A stretch of 64,000 nt of DNA from Durusdinium trenchii (taxonomy: Eukaryota > Sar > Dinophyceae > Suessiales > Symbiodiniaceae): NCBI GenBank assembly GCA_963970005.1, contig CAXAMN010000001.1:4295324-4359323 (forward strand), in the 5' to 3' direction. Numbering within the stretch: the first letter of the stretch is position 1; each line of letters starts with the position of its first letter. The translations under genes and the position numbers were made by a program. Under the pieces are notes generated by a model that had not been told where the DNA came from, searched no databases, and saw only the letters and a list, made by a program, of their open reading frames with translations. Positions 1 to 9,379 of the stretch are shown piece by piece.

Positions 1-3
1 AAA

Positions 4-500
4 TGACCAAGCCTACCACTCCAAGTGCCATACTCACTGACTGTCCCTGACAGTCCTGAAGAAGCCGCGTGGGAAGCTGCAGGTTCGACTGGCGTGATGG
101 ATGGTCCTTCTCCTGCAAAAGGTGTGCGTTCATGACTGAACCACCTCTCAAGAAGAAGAAGATGAAGAAGAACAAGCCTACCACATCAAGTAGCATAATA
201 TCTGATGGTCCCTGAAAGTCCTGAAGAAGCCGTCTGGGAAGCTGCAGGTTCGACTTTCGTGATGGATGGTCCTTCTCCTGCAAAAGGTGTGCGCTCATGA
301 CTGAACCACCTCTGTAAAATGACCAAGCCTACCACCTCAAGTAGCATAATATACAGTAGAATGAATATCATATTATATCTCATTGTCCCTGACAGTCCTG
401 AAGAAGCCTTCTGGGAAGCTGCAGGGTCCACTGGCTTGATGGATGATTCTTCTCCTGCACAGGTATCACATGGTATCACATAAACAACATCTCTGTAAAA
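4..500 (-). repeat. Tandem triplication of a ~170-bp unit carrying an exon-like segment
   Basis: Three consecutive units share the same landmarks: CCTGAAGAAGCC recurs near 51, 217 and 392, and CCTTCTCCTGCA recurs near 108, 275 and 448 (the last slightly changed). On the minus strand each unit shows a pyrimidine stretch and CAG acceptor (CTTTTGCAG|GAGAAGG), then about 75 nt of open sequence, then a possible donor (GTGAGT in the copy nearest position 1, a GA dinucleotide in the others). One frame reads as a repeated peptide around EPAASQTASSGLSGT. Between the first two copies several changes in that frame are synonymous, which is compatible with repeated coding exons. A second frame is also open, so the reading is not certain. 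It could be the 3' part of a repeat-protein gene that runs off the left edge, or simply a non-coding tandem duplication. Confidence 0.55.
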
Positions 501-1380
501 TGACCAACCTCACCACATCAAGCGCTAGAATTCCTGCCTCCTGCAGAAGGTTTGGAGGAAGATTGCTTCTGCCCTGTCTTGACCATGCCATTTTCAAAAC
601 AGTTCATAAAATAACTTGGATTTTTGATTCTTCTACTCACACGAACTTTACTTGACTCATGGCACGCATGGCCTCCACAGGCAGGAACTTCTGCTTTCAC
701 AACTTCCTTCTTGGGAGCTGGGGCCTGAAGCTGTAGTTCCGAATTCAGAAGATATCAAATAAACATCAAGACATGGAGAAATCACCATCATCGTGCAACT
801 TAAGAGACAAGAAACCCACAACACGCTTTTCGCATAACAGCTCTTCGCGACAGGCTGCGAAGAAGTCTCTGGGGCGTTGCATGGCATGTCCTTTGACAAG
901 ACCACATCCTCATCCCCATAAGATTGACAAACACTGCGTGCGCTGACACAGCGTCTGTAGAATCATGTAGAATCTATTGGCCTTTGCGGCACTCAGACTT
1001 AGACGGTCTACATATCCGTCATGTGCTTCAAGCATCATGGCGCTTGGACTAATCGGCTGGCAGAGATTTACTGATCACTTTGTGGATCCCTTCCCGCCAC
1101 CCACACACGTAACATTGCGCGACAGAATACTCCGGTGTATGCTGCTGACGAAGCCAGGTCCTTTCCACCACACCATTTTCCATTGCCCTGCTGGTGGTAG
1201 TAGACCTGAAATAACACCAACAAAACATCAAACTTATCAAACACATTGAAAGAATAAAACAATATGAGCTGAAACATGTTTCAAGACTTGCCTTGGGCGT
1301 CTTTCTCTTGTTGTTACGCTTCACCAACCTGTCCTGTAGACATCAAACATCATCAAACCAACGCTGCCAAACACTTCCGA

Positions 1381-2838
1381 TCAGATTGAGTCCTTGATCA
1401 TTTTCTTCTTGTCAGCTGTCATACGCCGTGCCAAAGTCTCACCAGCCCTGCAATCACAAGCTGTCGTACTTTGCCATTCATCAGCGGGCCCAGAAAACAA
1501 ATGAAAACAATGTCACGAAGCTACATGAAAATCAGTCCTCCAATTCACCAGAAGGTGGGTGCATTTTGCCAAGTCGTGCGCAAACAAGCCCATCCAAGTC
1601 GTAACTTTCTTCCTGAAATCAAGAGGTGAAACCATGCCAAAATTTATCAAAATTTCAAAGTCCACACATGTCCACACTCGTACTTGCGCACAAGTCATAT
1701 CAAGTCATTTAGAAGGATTTCACTTTTCGGGTTTCAGCCCAGACACAATCCCCACATCTTAGACACCGCGATCATGGGAGGCAACTTGAAAGCAAAGCTG
1801 GAGGACGGCTGTTCGATCACCAAACGCAGATCAGAACGAACCCTGTGGCAACAGCGTAGTCGGCAACAAAAAGAAACACAGGCGTGAGTCATGAGCACAT
1901 GAACCATGAAACAGCATCTTGAAAACGTGCCTGTAGATGACCTTCAAAACTTCAGCCTGAGGTGAGTTTGCATGAGCGTGAACATGATTATCAAGTGGTC
2001 TCACTCAAAACCACATGAGAGCTACAAGCACTAACAGTCAGCCAGGTAACGAAGTTGGTCCAAATGCGGTTTGCGCAGCGAACTCGAAAGTTGTTGGTGT
2101 TGCCCCACACGTTTTGCTTTGTTCGTTGGTGAACAGAGCAGCATGCCTGCACAAACAACGAACAAGGAGGGCCGCACACCATGATGCCCTGCCACACTAA
2201 CCTGAGGCGAGCTCAAGCATCCCACATCATCCAAGTGTAAGTCACAACTCGCAGAAAAGAATCCATTAATCCTGGGTTGATCTAGATTGCAAGCTAGCAG
2301 TAAACATGGCTAAGATGCCCCAGCACCATGCGCATGAGCTCCACAACCCCCTCAAAGGTAGTGAGATCATGCTGCTCATTGAGCAGAATGTCATATGCTT
2401 CCGCATGGAATTGGGCTCGCTGGAAACATGACCTTGCCCAACAGCAAACTATAGAATGCCACATCTGGAAAAAGTCACGAAAAGTGTAAATATGTGGAAG
2501 AGCGTGGAAGAAACACGGAGCCCAAGTACTCAGGCAAGTTGCTTTACGCTCTGGGACGCGCCAAAGATATCCAGACAATGGCATACTTTGTCACCAACTG
2601 CTGGGAGATCCGAAAAGGACGTCACTCAACTGGTTTGGTACACAGCATAAATACTACAAGATACTACAAAATACTGCTCTTCTGACACTACTTCTGACAT
2701 GTTGTTCTTTTCACCTCAGGCCTGCCTTCTGAGGCAAAGATGAAGGCCAAATGGACAAGGAACATGGTGTGCTTCTCTGCTTTGAACCACCTGAAGTCCA
2801 GTGAGTCTTTCAGAAACCGTGCCCTCTCTATGATTTGA
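1381..2838 (-). CDS. Core exons of a dinoflagellate multi-copy hypothetical protein, seven exons ending in a stop
   Basis: Seven exons chain with compatible phases, read downwards: 2838-2715, 2419-2319, 2201-2036, 1956-1931, 1842-1747, 1612-1517 and 1447-1381 (TGA at 1383-1381). The introns run GT-AG (2714-2420), GC-AG (2318-2202), GT-AG (2035-1957), GC-AG (1930-1843), GT-AG (1746-1613) and GT-AG (1516-1448). Peptide landmarks in order are WFKAEKHTMFLVHLAFIF, AYDILLNEQHDLTTFEG, LVWQGIMVCGPPCSLFV, RVRCANRIWTNFVTWL, AEVLKVIY, VIEQPSSSFAFKLPP, TTWMGLFAHDLAKCTHL and a basic tail AGETLARRMTADKKKMIK. From memory, the order GLVW...PC(N/S)..., then a hydrophobic strand, then (I/L)E(Q/N)P..S, then W(W/T)MGL(Y/F)G, is shared by an abundant family of unnamed Symbiodinium proteins; its function is unknown to me. 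The GC donors follow G or AG. The last two junctions are the least certain because other in-frame donors exist. Confidence 0.7.
1931..1956 (-). CDS. 26-nt micro-exon (AEVLKVIY + 2 nt)
   Basis: This exon lies between the RVRCANRIWTNFVTWL exon and the VIEQPSSS exon. It is bounded by acceptor CTCACCTCAG and a GC donor (CTACAG|GCACGT). Only one of its three frames is open. Its entry phase (0) matches the upstream exon, and its exit phase (2) matches the downstream exon, which starts with a single G. Without it the two neighbours do not join in phase. The joined protein then has the hydrophobic strand that the remembered family carries before its EQP motif. Confidence 0.6.
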
Positions 2839-2942
2839 CTGCACCCAACCCCATGCCAGCACAAAGAATGTAGTCTTATCATGTCTTATCTGATACATGC
2901 TGATATAGTCAAATAATGAAAACATATGTAAACCAAACTATA

Positions 2943-3103
2943 TCACACCACGGGGTTTGGCCAGGCACTTTACAGAAAGGACACTTTTGGTAGACTTTCT
3001 AGTAAAGAGTTGGCTGGTAAAGTTATATACCTTAAGCATCTGTGAACCTATCTATGTCACATGAGGGGGTCTGGTCAGGCATTTTATAGAAAGGACACTT
3101 TAT
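2943..3103. repeat. Divergent direct duplication (AGAAAGGACACTTT landmark)
   Basis: GGTTTGGCCAGGCACTTTAC...AGAAAGGACACTTT near 2953-2987 is repeated as GGTCTGGTCAGGCATTTTAT...AGAAAGGACACTTT near 3068-3101. Each copy follows a TATC(A/T).(C/G)TCAC-type lead. It lies inside the predicted large intron 2839-3540. Confidence 0.45.
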
Positions 3104-3540
3104 GGTGGGCTAGCATGTCTCAACTCCTTTCACACAACCTTTCTATACCCTTGGTATGCACAGTAGTTACGTGTAGTGGTACCACAGATCTAGGAGCATA
3201 GCCTGCGCACATCCTCATACATTCAGTAGCTTTTAGTAGATATACTTCTGCTGAAAAAGTTTATGGCTGTTTTGAGGCAAGTTACTTGACCTCGTCAACT
3301 CCGCTGGTGGTGTCCAACCCCTTTGGCATGACCACCATGGCGTATCGAGCGTATCAAGGAGAGTTTCAAAGCTAATCTGCCAAATGCTATATGTAGCGGG
3401 AGAAACCACCAATCAAAGAATCTCACACGCAACATTGATATGCAAGACGATCAGGGGATCATAAAAGATCTCTCTCTCTCTGCAAATTCTTCAAGTATGC
3501 TGTTGTAAGCTCCAAGGTCACTTGCAGACGAAATCAACAC

Positions 3541-4254
3541 CTCTCGATTGAGGACTGGGCTGCCTTCGGCTTGTCTTTTAGAAGGCGGCTGATTTCAAGA
3601 GTCCACTTCCAAGTCGCCCTTGGCAGCATCGTTCTCCAAAGGAAGATTGTCTCTTTACAGAACAGATCAAAACAGCTAAGCAGATTTCATTGAACTTGAA
3701 ATGGTATGGGTATGTATGGGTATATCATGTTGAAATATTACCTACAAGATTCAGCTCAAATCAACTGATACACTAAGCAGTCTTCTGAGTCTTCTTTCCA
3801 AAAAAACACCAAAAAGTGCATGCTGAAGCGCGTCTCGTCATCATAGTACGCGTAATGCCAAGACGGTCTGTTGTTGTACCACTTGCACCGGGTGACTTGG
3901 CTCTTTCATTCTGCTTTTCCATTACTCACGCCACACGAGAGAAGATCAAAGTCACAAACTTCAACAATATGATACAACTTGCAATGCGTCATCCTGCATT
4001 GCATCTCAGTTACCCCACTTGCCATATTTTGGGTTCCATGCCGGCGGATTCATGTCTTCAATGCAATTCTTAATCCCCTGGGCTGGCGGCTGAAGCAAGC
4101 CTACAGAGTGCTTGCCAAAGAATAAGACACTGTAAGACCATATATTTAATTTACATCAGTTTGCCATAGATTGATGGTTGCCAACAAGAAGCGCAAGTCG
4201 TTGGGCATCCATCTGGCGCTTTGGATGTCATGGCTTTGGATGTCATGGCGTTTC
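3541..4254 (-). CDS. Upstream exons of the same minus-strand gene
   Basis: Four further exons read into the core. The first starts at 4254 after CTAACAG and reads RWMPNDLRF. Its donor is either GT at 4185 (56-nt intron) or GC at 4164 (35-nt intron); both keep the phase. The second, 4129-4014, sits after TCTTACAG and reads GLLQPPAQGIKNC and NPPAWNPKYGKW, ending at GTAACT. The third, 3895-3810, reads KWYNNRPSWHYAYYDDETRF and joins in phase as GKW-V-TRCKW. The fourth ends at 3541 with AG|GTGTTG and reads EISRLLKDKPKAAQSSIE. Its start is uncertain, at or below 3650. It exits in phase 2, which is what the exon starting at 2838 needs. The initiator codon was not found. The whole could be one gene of about eleven exons or two genes; the matching phases favour one. 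Function unknown. Confidence 0.5.
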
Positions 4255-4310
4255 CTGTTAGTATCATGCAAGACCTGTTCACCTTTTCTAGTAAAACTAT
4301 GCATATCACA

Positions 4311-4430
4311 TCTTACCTCCAAGACATATCATTCTGCTTTGTTCATCTGCAGACATAGCCCTAAACTGCGCGCGTCAAGAATGATTTCAAAAGCAGCAGT
4401 GACATCATGCACAAGCAGTTTTCTCTATAA
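4311..4430 (-). CDS. Possible coding segment LLVHDVTAAFEIILDAR, unassigned
   Basis: Minus-strand sequence here reads KLLVHDVTAAFEIILDARSL in one frame and MSADEQSRMICLGG in another. The second ends at a strong-looking donor (CTTGGAG|GTAAGA, near 4317). The exit phase of that second reading (1) does not match the entry phase of the exon at 4254, so it was left out of the gene model. It may be an alternative 5' exon, part of the glycosyltransferase-like gene just upstream, or non-coding. Confidence 0.25.
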
Positions 4431-4511
4431 AATGAGGACCCGACGTCCCCAGGGGGTAGGGGTCATAAAGCAACATATGGAGGGTACACCCTCCTCATTT
4501 CATAGAGGCTA

Positions 4512-4835
4512 CTAGCACCATGATATAGTCATAGTCTCTTTTTGGTTGTGGTTGTGCGGCGGTCCATGCTTTCCTAGGTTTAGTCCTTTGGCGTGCGGCG
4601 TGCCAGCACCACTGCACTCCCCCTCCACAACGGCAAGCACCTCTGCCCAGCGCCTCGGCAAGCCAATTGGTTGGTCCAGGTACAGGCCGCCTTCTTCATA
4701 CATGAGACAGTACTGAAAGACATCGGCGAGGTGTGCCGGATGCTTCAGCTGCACCTCTGAAGCAGCTGCACTCCAAGCTCTCCGGCGAAGGCCTCCATCT
4801 GCAGCCCTGGGCCCTGCGTCGTCAACGAACTGCCT
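4512..4835 (-). CDS. Glycosyltransferase-like exon (DXD sugar-binding type, GT32-like)
   Basis: After a CTGCAG acceptor (exon start 4835, phase 0) the frame reads RQFVDDAG, then KHPAHLADVFQYC and LMYEEGGLYLD. The pattern AD(L/V)FRY..LYE.GG.YLD is the signature of the DXD-containing glycosyltransferases of the OCH1/Gly_transf_sug (GT32-like) group, Golgi enzymes that transfer a sugar from a nucleotide-sugar donor. The frame stays open to 4512. The catalytic motif is incomplete as read: after YLD (D at 4676-4674) comes QP, where the family normally has a second acidic residue (YLDxD). Either an intron starts within the motif (a GTACCT donor lies in the GGLYLD codons) or the gene is decayed. The identification rests on one motif of about 18 residues. 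Confidence 0.5.
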   Translation of the reverse strand, partial: RQFVDDAGPRAADGGLRRRAWSAAASEVQLKHPAHLADVFQYCLMYEEGGLYLDQPIGLPRRWAEVLAVVEGECSGAGTPHAKGLNLGKHGPPHNHNQKETMTISWC

Positions 4836-5069
4836 CTGCAGATCAGGACACATCCGAGCCTTGTTCTCCTTCACCTCCTCCATGTATATATTGTCATGCA
4901 TCTACGTCTGCTACAGGACCCGTGGCACCACGAGCACAAGCTAGCTTGCTTGCAGTGTGGCCGAACACATAGGTCACCCTTCCAACCGTTGTCACCCCGC
5001 CTAGAGGCATCGGGTTCACTGTTGCCAGCGTCGATAGCTCCGTCATCATCTGCTTGGGGCCAGTGGGCT

Positions 5070-5170
5070 TCGCCCAGGATGTGCCGGCTCCCGCGCGCAA
5101 ACAATGACTGTAACAAGAAAGACAACGGCGACAAACACGAGAACGAGGGACTGACAGCTCACAAGCTGGA
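5070..5170 (-). CDS. Possible signal-anchor exon upstream of the glycosyltransferase-like exon
   Basis: In one minus-strand frame, after a TCACTTCCAG acceptor-like site, the sequence reads SLVLVFVAVVFLVTVIVCAR. This is an uninterrupted hydrophobic stretch with the length and composition of a single membrane span, followed by a Pro-rich segment, and it ends at a stop. Type II Golgi glycosyltransferases carry exactly such an N-terminal anchor, and this one sits about 240 nt upstream of the catalytic-motif exon on the same strand. I could not join the two in phase. The two other frames in this stretch are also open, so the reading is tentative. Confidence 0.3.
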
Positions 5171-5303
5171 AGTGAGACAAACGTGCATGCGTTCAATGAA
5201 GAAAAGCTGGTTGGACAAGCTGTCATGGAGAATGGGCGAGATGATGTCCAGCCATTTGCTTTTTAATCAGTTGAATTATGGATAGCTTCAAAAGTCAAAG
5301 AAA

Positions 5304-5660
5304 GTGACGTGCGCCAATGTGATTGCATCCAGGCTTCTTTGGATGGCGTCAGAGTTCCTGCTTCATGTTTGGCCATTGTTGAGCGAATATGCTTCTGATG
5401 AAGCGGAGCCAACAGTTGATCGTACCTGTGAGGAGAAGTTGAGCCCCTGGTATGAGACTGGTGCAGATGCTGAGTTGGGACTGCTAACAGCTCTGAGTGG
5501 TCTCCCTGGGAGGTCCCTTCAACTGACTTAGTTCAAGGTTTACAGGATGTGGGAGCATTGGCCTCAGGGGTTTTGTCCCTAAAAAGCAAGGCCAAACAGC
5601 TGGCTTTTGAGGAGTCGAAACGTGAAGATGAAGCATATTCGGACACTTTCATTCTTAACA
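5304..5660 (+). CDS. Two phase-compatible hypothetical exons
   Basis: The first exon (ending at 5449) reads ASEFLLHVWPLLSEYASDEA and CEEKLSPW up to the donor CCCTG|GTATGA. The second starts at 5491 after CTGCTAACAG, which includes a branch-point-like CTAAC, and reads SEWSPWEVPSTDLVQGLQDV and KAKQLAFEESKREDEAYS, with a possible donor at 5661. The exit phase (2) and entry phase (2) agree. The 41-nt intron between them is very short. The strand is opposite to the genes on its left, so the 5.2-5.3 kb gap would be a divergent intergenic space. No function recognised. Composition is that of a soluble, partly helical acidic protein. Confidence 0.4.
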
Positions 5661-5893
5661 GTTTATTTTCGTTTGATCTTCATTTTCATGGGTTCTGACT
5701 TAAACTAGTTGCCACCACTTGCTCAAGTCTACTGTCATGCCAAAAGTTCTGAATGGAAGTTGAAACAATTGCCCACGCACAAGAAGTACCAACGAGCTAA
5801 GAAACCTCAAAACCAAAGTCCTCAAAACCAATGTGAGAAGTTATGTGAAGGAGCTGCCAAGGCATTTCGATGTGAGAAGTGATGTGAAAAACT

Positions 5894-6232
5894 GTGAAAA
5901 AGGGAGCGCAAGTTACACGAGTGCCTCCACATGTGAAACGGCAGAACCTAGGAATTGTGCGACTTTTTCGCGTGTTGTGGTGTTCCCTGCCACGGAGTCA
6001 GAGGATGGAATGTCTGATCCAGCTCTTGAAGGAGGCAAAAGGTTTTCCAGTGATGGGGGTTCGCGTTTGCCAACAGGCCTTCATGATGTTGAGTGGTGTT
6101 GCAACAAGCACGCTGCAGCGCGCGCGAGAGTTTGCCGCACAGAATCATCAAACAGTCCTTTCGAAGCTTGAGTTGGGCGGCTGGTTGGAGATCAGGAATG
6201 CCAAAAAACCTCCACGATATTTGGAGTCTTAG
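5894..6232 (+). CDS. Exon with VC-x2-AF...G motif, dinoflagellate repeat-family protein
   Basis: The frame reads RQNLGIVRLFRVLW, then MECLIQLLKEAKGFPVMG, VCQQAFMMLSGVATSTLQ and RAREFAAQNHQTVL, and stops at 6232. The order (hydrophobic helix, V-C-x2-AF, then a G-centred turn and R-rich helix) resembles a short helical module that precedes the catalytic region in several eukaryotic transposon-related proteins, and a family I recall as very common in Symbiodinium. It is on the same strand as the exons at 5304-5660, but I could not match the phase between 5660 and this exon. A possible further exon follows the TTTTTTCCGTGTCCAG acceptor near 6267 (FLTHKESTWIWLRNRKQ). It is probably a transposon-derived or multi-copy gene; activity unknown. 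Confidence 0.45.
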   Translation: MKKGAQVTRVPPHVKRQNLGIVRLFRVLWCSLPRSQRMECLIQLLKEAKGFPVMGVRVCQQAFMMLSGVATSTLQRAREFAAQNHQTVLSKLELGGWLEIRNAKKPPRYLES

Positions 6233-6759
6233 CAAACAGTAACTGTGTGTTTTTTCCGTGTCCAGTTTCTGACACACAAAGAAAGCACTTGGATCTGGCT
6301 CAGGAACCGCAAACAAACATGTAGAAATAACATATTCCCATCATATTCCCCATGCCATAAAATTCACCCAGTGAGAAAAGAAACTCGACATCACCCCCCC
6401 CAAAAAAAGATGATATCCCACCATATCTCATCTCCTCACCCGGCGAGCGCGTGGAACCTGCGCGGGCGTGACCGTGACCCTTTTCCGACGGGTGCCGGGT
6501 CACGAGCCATGGAGAGGTGTGACGTGTGCGGGCTTCTGGGAGGTGGCAATGCTCGTATCAACATGAATTGGCTTGGATGTATGCAAAAATACCTGTGAAA
6601 TCTAGAAACACATCGTAGTGGAGGGATGAAACACAGAAAAACTGTGGTTGTTGTTTATTTTTTTCTGTAGATGTTCTCTTCAAACCAATGATCCCAGATC
6701 CAAATCTAAACTTGTTGACGCTCCAAACTCTAAAAACTTTGAAATTTGGCGGCTATGTT

Positions 6760-6878
6760 TCCTATTGATCCACATACTTCCAGGGTGATTGGAGACATAT
6801 TATTTTTCTAATATATATATATATTTGTAGGCTTGGAGGGTGCAAGCACCTTCTGAGAAGGTATGTGGATACCTAGGG
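6760..6878. mobile_element. Degenerate CCCTA-family inverted-repeat element
   Basis: The left end TCCTATTGATCCACATACTT pairs with the right end AAGGTATGTGGATACCTAGGG. The inside contains an A/T run (ATATATATATAT near 6814-6825). It has the same GATCCACATACC terminal motif as the better-preserved copy at 15677-15780. The flanks do not show a matching 3-bp duplication, so this copy is probably old. Confidence 0.5.
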
Positions 6879-7462
6879 TCTGAGGGTCTGCAGGGTTTGT
6901 GTTGATTCGACAGGGGATCAATCATGAACCCAGCATGTATTCCAACGAACGGACATCAACAAAAATAAACAAGGAAGGTGAAACTTCATAGGTCGTACCT
7001 GGCTTATCTATACCTAGAACCGATACATGACCTCTATTTGGATTGGAAGTTTGGTCATATTCTCGATATCTGGTGGTCTAAGATAGAAGTCCAGCCGGTC
7101 AAGTTCATCTAGGAATGGCTACTATGGGACCCGGCTCCAGCCAGTGACTTTCAAACCTTCAACACCATGCCTCTTGATTGGTGTTCGTTCGCTCAGGTGG
7201 CAAACGTATCTTCAGAACAGGCAAGCTGTGCCATGTGCACATGTGACCACCGGGTGTCGAAAACTCGGAGAGATCCATCCATCCGAACGAACTGTGAATT
7301 CCAACCTGCCTGATGTCCTGATAAGTTTACTTCGAGAGACGCCCATGGCCCAGATTCCCATCCAATCCTGGTCCGAACCAGCCAGTCAAATGGAACAAAA
7401 GAGAACCCTCCTCTCGGAAAGTTTCAACTTGGTGGCCCCATCCGGAAGAACATCCCAACTAT

Positions 7463-7580
7463 TCCTGTGGATCCACATACCCCATACATCCACTGCCTAC
7501 CGATGTGTTTGACCTTCTTGTAGGGTGCCTGAGCTCTTACCAAACCTGAGAAATTCTGAGAAGGTATGTGGATCCCGAGT
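7463..7580. mobile_element. Degenerate CCCTA-family inverted-repeat element
   Basis: TGTGGATCCACATACC near 7466 is mirrored by GGTATGTGGATCCC near 7563-7576, about 85 bp apart. This is the terminal motif of the family at 15677 and 26702, but both outermost CCCTA ends are eroded. Confidence 0.45.
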
Positions 7581-8238
7581 GTACACTTAACAGAATATGT
7601 GAGTAACAACAAGGGTTCACCCTTGTACTGTGGTTTGTGTTAAAGCTTATGATATGCAACAAAAACGCTCCTTTTTCACCCAACTTGGCGGAGGCAGCAC
7701 CAGGTCCACCGACCTGAGTGATGTTTGTGTCATTTTCTCGGTGCGTTCTGGTTCTCAAACGAAGCTACTGTGCAAACAAAAGGGGAGAAACCACATAACA
7801 ATTGGGGCACACACTCTTGATGCTGGCGCTGCAAGTACTGTTGTCTGTCATCGCAGATTTTCTGAAGGGTTGTCTGTTGGCTGTCATCGCCAGCGAGGCT
7901 GTGTGAGAAAACACAGGCTCAAAGGGACCCGCATCCTATGCCTGCCTTCCCTGCCGAGGGAGGCAGCAGCAGACGAACTGGAGAAAAGAAAACATCATTG
8001 ACCATCTGGCGACCGAACCATCGATTCCTTCTATCTATATATGTTTTAAGTCTCTGGAACCACTAGACCTACCCTACCGGTGGCCTGGAACCACTGGGCA
8101 GAATGCATCAAACGGGAAGATGAGAAACTAAAAAAGAGATCAAATTCGAGAGTCCGGAGTTAAAAAAGGCTCCAACCTGGTCCTGGTTACACCGACTTAA
8201 TGACCAACAGTCACATGACCCACTTTTCAGCGACAACT

Positions 8239-8382
8239 CCCAGACCATCCATGTATGGAACATTTACCTACTTTCGGGGTTAATGTATGTAAATACCTGG
8301 ATCTTCCAACTGTGCAAAATGTCTGCCTTTTCATCTATAAAACCAGCCAAAAGGCAGGTATGCCATACATGGATGGTCTGGG
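8239..8382. mobile_element. Palindromic element, CCCAGACCATCCATG ends
   Basis: CCCAGACCATCCATGTATGG at 8239 is the exact reverse complement of CCATACATGGATGGTCTGGG ending at 8382, a 20-bp perfect terminal inverted repeat on a 144-bp unit. The interior (TGCCTTTTCATCTATAAAAC) recurs near 38960 and, more diverged, near 57890. I see no matching target-site duplication. It is a non-autonomous, MITE-like element with no coding capacity. Confidence 0.65.
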
Positions 8383-9350
8383 AATGGTGCCCTTTGCAAT
8401 ATGACAAAAGGGGGGCCCTGCATGCTTTTGCAAGCTGCTTGGGACTGGGAACTCAAACAACAACACTCACCAAGCACATCGTATAGTACATTGATACGAT
8501 GTTGATTCTCGCTAAAAAAGAGAAGCACCAGGGAGCACGTTCCGTAGAGTTTGATGCTTATGTTCCAGGGGCTGATGTTCTAATCGCCGATCAGTGTTGT
8601 TGGTTCTTCGAGTGTTGATCTGAGGAAATCCTGCTGGATCTCGGCTCAGGAGTGGTGAACCCCTCGTCTCTTATTGAGAATCTCATCATGCCAGTATTGG
8701 TTCTTTACACATGACTTGTTTCAAATTATATATAAGTATTGAAACAACATGTACTGTCAGTCATATATACCGCAAAATCTGCACTCGGGGTTTGAGTGGA
8801 AATTCTGTGGGGCTTCAGTGGGAAAAGCAACAAAAACACTTGGAAAAAGGACACTCCACAAAGGGCAATTCAACACTGACACAGCAAACATGTTTTCCGG
8901 AACCATGCCGGAAACTGTGGGAAAAGAGTGGGAGAAGTGCACAAAGATCAGCTGAAACGTGGGACACAAGAGGGTATTGCGTGAAAACGTGCTGAACCGT
9001 TTGGATCCAGGTACCTGTCAGAAGGGAGATGTCTGAAACCTTTGCAGTCTCAGAAGGTATGTGGATGTGAACAAAAAGGAGGAGGAAACAAGCTCCCAGC
9101 AATGGGTTGTGGATGTTTTAGAACCCACCATGGATGGTTAAGAGCGCGCTTGTCACCCCGGACCAGTGACTCGTCACCACGTCCGCCCGTCTGGCCAAAG
9201 CACAGTCCACCCTCAACCAAAGCCTCTGGAAGGATATGACGCACCTGGCCGATGAACGCGTTTTTTCCGCGTCCCACCCGGACTCCTTAAGCGCCTGTCA
9301 CGGCCCGACCTGTCACCGCCTGTCACGGGAGTCGTTCGGACTCCATCAGC

Positions 9351-9379
9351 CGACCCGACCCGACCCGACCCGACCCGAC
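9351..9379. repeat. Pentanucleotide repeat (CGACC)n
   Basis: About six perfect copies of CGACC in tandem, within a GC-rich stretch that has several other CGACC/TGTCACGG motifs just upstream (9290-9330). Confidence 0.9.

Larger units (their letters stand above)
6600..8230. other. Non-coding stretch apart from two degenerate inverted-repeat elements
   Basis: Apart from the elements at 6760-6878 and 7463-7580, I see only short uncorrelated frames. No splice-bounded exon, promoter motif or RNA gene could be supported. Confidence 0.4.
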
